Assembly (NCBI GenBank): GCA_025055355.1
Contig: JANWYM010000186.1
Span: forward strand, 1-7,530
Reading direction: 5' to 3'
DNA from: Abditibacteriales bacterium
GTDB lineage: Bacteria > Armatimonadota > Abditibacteriia > Abditibacteriales > JANWYM01
Length of the DNA: 7,530 bases
Both the position numbers and the translations under genes were made by a program. Below are positions 5,720-7,530 of the stretch, in pieces. The notes below the pieces were generated by a model that did no database searches, was not told where the DNA came from, and saw only the letters and a program-made list of their open reading frames with translations. Position 1 is the first letter of the stretch, and each line of letters begins with the position of its first letter.

Positions 5720-6838
5720 TCATGATACACGCTCATCGCTTGTGGTGGGCAGCAGATGAATTGCGTCTTTTCGGAGCGCGACCTGAATCGGCGAGCCCAC
5801 CGTGAGCGAGAGGGTTTGATAGGCGCGGTTAGGGTAGCGCACCTCCAGGTCATATTCTCGTTCTCCCACGAGGTCTGGGGACTTGAAGAAGAGAGTATTC
5901 ATCGCGCCGTGCGGGATGTTACGAACGACGACGCCGTGGAGGATGTTATGCCGCACGGCTTCAGACAACGGGCGGTCGGGGTAGATGATTTTCACGTCTT
6001 CGGGGCAGATGTAAAACATCACCCGCGCTGTGGGATGAAGCGGCTGCGGTAGCACTTCCAGCGTCACACCCCGCCAGGCGATGAAAGTGGCTTCAGCGGT
6101 TGTTCTTTCCACCCTGCCCTCAAAGACGTTCGTCGTGCCTAAGATGCGGGCGACCTCAGGCGTCCACGGATGATGGAACACCTCGCTCATGTCACCGATT
6201 TGCTCGAGGTGCCCTTCGTTGATGACGGCGAGACGGTGTCCGATGCTGAAGGCGTCCTCCAGGCTGTGCGTGACGTAGACGATGCTCAATCCCATCTCGC
6301 GCTGCGTGCGGCGGATGTCCTCGCACAGTTGCTCGCGCACCGCGCCGTCCAGCGCGGAGAACGGCTCGTCCAGGAGCAACACGCGGGGTTGAATCATCAG
6401 GGCGCGGGCAATCGCCACGCGCTGCTGCTGCCCCCCCGACAGTTCCTGCGGGTAACGGTCCCCCAACCCTTCTAAGCGCATCCGCCGCAGCATCTCCTCG
6501 ACCTGCTGTTTGACGTTCGGCAGCCGCCGCGCACCGTAGGCGATGTTTTGCCGCACCGTCATGTGGGGGAAGAGGGCGTATTCCTGAAAGACGTAACCCA
6601 CCCGCCGCCGGTGGACAGGCACGTTGCAGCGCAGCCGACCGTCCTTGGCTTCAAAGATGACCTCACCATCGAAGCGAATCACCCCGCTGTCGGGCGTCTG
6701 CAGCCCCGCGATGCACTGCAGCGTCGTCGTCTTCCCCGCGCCTGACGGACCGAAAAGAACCAGAATTTCGCGGTTGACCGCAAACGAGACGTCGAGGGTG
6801 AAGTCGTTGAGTTGCTTGGTGATGGACAGAGAGAGCAT
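5720..6838 (-). CDS. modC: ModC-like ABC transporter ATP-binding protein (molybdate/tungstate import)
   Basis: The 372-residue protein has an N-terminal ABC ATPase and a C-terminal TOBE/MOP-type regulatory region. The start MLSLSITKQLNDFTLDVSFA closely follows ModC proteins. Visible motifs are Walker A GPSGAGKT (30-37), Q-loop Gln85 in VFQEYALFPHMTV, signature LSGGQQQR (133-140), Walker B VLLLDEP (153-159), D-loop SALD (161-164) and H-loop His191. From about residue 236 (TNVFEGRVE) to 364 the beta-rich TOBE part includes ICPEDVKIIYP. In the family this subunit powers ModB with the binding protein ModA, supplying oxyanion for molybdenum or tungsten cofactors. Neither partner is beside it: downstream is the convergent Kelch gene and upstream a glycosidase. 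A relative serving sulfate, iron or polyamine is possible but the N-terminus favours ModC. The Shine-Dalgarno is weak (AGGG about ten bases before the ATG). Confidence 0.9.
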   Translation of the reverse strand: MLSLSITKQLNDFTLDVSFAVNREILVLFGPSGAGKTTTLQCIAGLQTPDSGVIRFDGEVIFEAKDGRLRCNVPVHRRRVGYVFQEYALFPHMTVRQNIAYGARRLPNVKQQVEEMLRRMRLEGLGDRYPQELSGGQQQRVAIARALMIQPRVLLLDEPFSALDGAVREQLCEDIRRTQREMGLSIVYVTHSLEDAFSIGHRLAVINEGHLEQIGDMSEVFHHPWTPEVARILGTTNVFEGRVERTTAEATFIAWRGVTLEVLPQPLHPTARVMFYICPEDVKIIYPDRPLSEAVRHNILHGVVVRNIPHGAMNTLFFKSPDLVGEREYDLEVRYPNRAYQTLSLTVGSPIQVALRKDAIHLLPTTSDERVS

Positions 6839-6890
6839 AGTGGGACGCCCTTATCATCACAGGTTGCTCACTTGTCCTGCCTTGAACCGT

Positions 6891-7530
6891 TCATTGTCTT
6901 CTGACGCGCACCACCAGCGCGTTGCCGACCGCTCGCTCGCGTCCGTCGGAGGGCGCGTTGACGACTCTGTTCTGCACGACCATCGTGGACGAGCCGCCGC
7001 CATCGAGGTTGAGGGCGTCCACCGCGCCCACGTCGAGCAACAGCCGCGCTGTTTCCCACAGCGTCGCCCCGATGCTGAACCCCGGCTGCCGCCCGTCAAT
7101 GACGACGAGAAGCAGTTTCCCATCTTTCGTGACCCCGACAGCGGTGCGAGGGGCACGCCCCTTCGCGGGGTCGTTCTGAAACGGTGGCGTATGGAACTGC
7201 TCCATCTCAGCAGTCACGAACTCCTGCCCGTCTTTCACCAGACGCGGACCACCACCCAAAAGGTGCAGCAGGTTGGGAAAATCCGGCTGCGTGCGGAAGG
7301 TCAGTTCTGCCGGGTGGTCTTTCAGCGCAGCGGTCACGGGGGCGAACGACGCTTTTGCCGTTCCTGTGGCGACCACGGCGAAACCGTCCTTGGGGATCGA
7401 GACATCGCCCGCCATGCCGCTGTAAATCTCCGCCACTCTCCCGCCGCTGACCGCGAGCGCGAAGTCATCCGCGCCGATCGTGATGACACTGCCCCAACGC
7501 GGCGTGTAAGCGATGACGCGATTTTCCTCG
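6891..7530 (-). CDS. Phosphodiester glycosidase family protein (NAGPA/DUF2233 domain), C-terminal part cut by window edge
   Basis: The reading frame enters at the right edge and gives 212 residues to the TGA at 6893-6891. The GTG at 7436-7434 is only an internal codon, because the frame stays open and family-like upstream of it (NRVIAYTPRWGSVITIG). Hallmarks of the family are LGGGPRLVKDG, RTAVGVTKDGKLLLVVIDGR, and the near C-terminal block ETARLLLDVGAVDALNLDGG followed by GSSTMVV, then the closing GNALVVRV. The mammalian founder (uncovering enzyme) removes GlcNAc from a phosphodiester; bacterial members are usually exported and thought to act on cell-wall or exopolysaccharide phosphodiesters. 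The N-terminus with any signal peptide is outside the window. The gene lies 52 bp upstream of modC in the same direction and could share a transcript with it, though no functional link is evident. Confidence 0.93.
   Translation of the reverse strand, partial: EENRVIAYTPRWGSVITIGADDFALAVSGGRVAEIYSGMAGDVSIPKDGFAVVATGTAKASFAPVTAALKDHPAELTFRTQPDFPNLLHLLGGGPRLVKDGQEFVTAEMEQFHTPPFQNDPAKGRAPRTAVGVTKDGKLLLVVIDGRQPGFSIGATLWETARLLLDVGAVDALNLDGGGSSTMVVQNRVVNAPSDGRERAVGNALVVRVRRQ

Noticed and set aside
6922..7450. Plus-strand frames opposite the phosphodiester glycosidase
   Set aside because: They are antisense to the diagnostic NLDGGGSSTMV block and have no recognisable domain.

Overview
This is a GC-rich stretch of bacterial chromosome. 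It has Shine-Dalgarno sites, sigma70-like promoter boxes and the standard genetic code. It carries five complete or nearly complete genes and a gene cut by each window edge. Nothing looks like phage, plasmid or CRISPR. The lineage cannot be fixed from sequence alone. The gap repeats, including a palindrome of the TGTCATTCCGAGGAGCGCAG type, are of a kind I associate with environmental, often uncultured bacteria. An Armatimonadota-like or similar thermophile would be only a guess.

Layout, left to right. (1) Minus strand, cut by the left edge: the first 11 codons of a probable short-chain dehydrogenase. (2) Plus strand, divergent from it: a FecCD/BtuC-type ABC permease and, after a 106-bp gap with a nested palindrome, its FepC/BtuD-type ATPase. 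Together they form the inner-membrane core of an importer for a siderophore, haem or corrinoid, but no substrate-binding protein is visible. (3) Minus strand, convergent: a 539-residue thiamine-diphosphate enzyme of the acetolactate synthase/oxalyl-CoA decarboxylase superfamily. (4) A gap of about 450 bp, then on the plus strand a secreted seven-blade Kelch protein with a good extended -10 promoter. (5) A 286-bp gap packed with degenerate repeats, including a long inverted repeat. (6) Minus strand: a ModC-like molybdate/tungstate-type ABC ATPase. Upstream of it in the same direction is the C-terminal part of a phosphodiester glycosidase (NAGPA/DUF2233), cut by the right edge.

The genes do not form one pathway. 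Two are transporter parts lacking some partners (no binding protein for the first importer, no permease or binding protein beside modC), and the rest are separate transcription units. I see no convincing new multi-gene system. The parts most worth a second look are the non-coding ones: the overlapping divergent promoters at the left end, the mutually exclusive hairpins after the first ATPase, the leader upstream of the TPP enzyme, and a short repeat shared by the two gaps flanking the Kelch gene.
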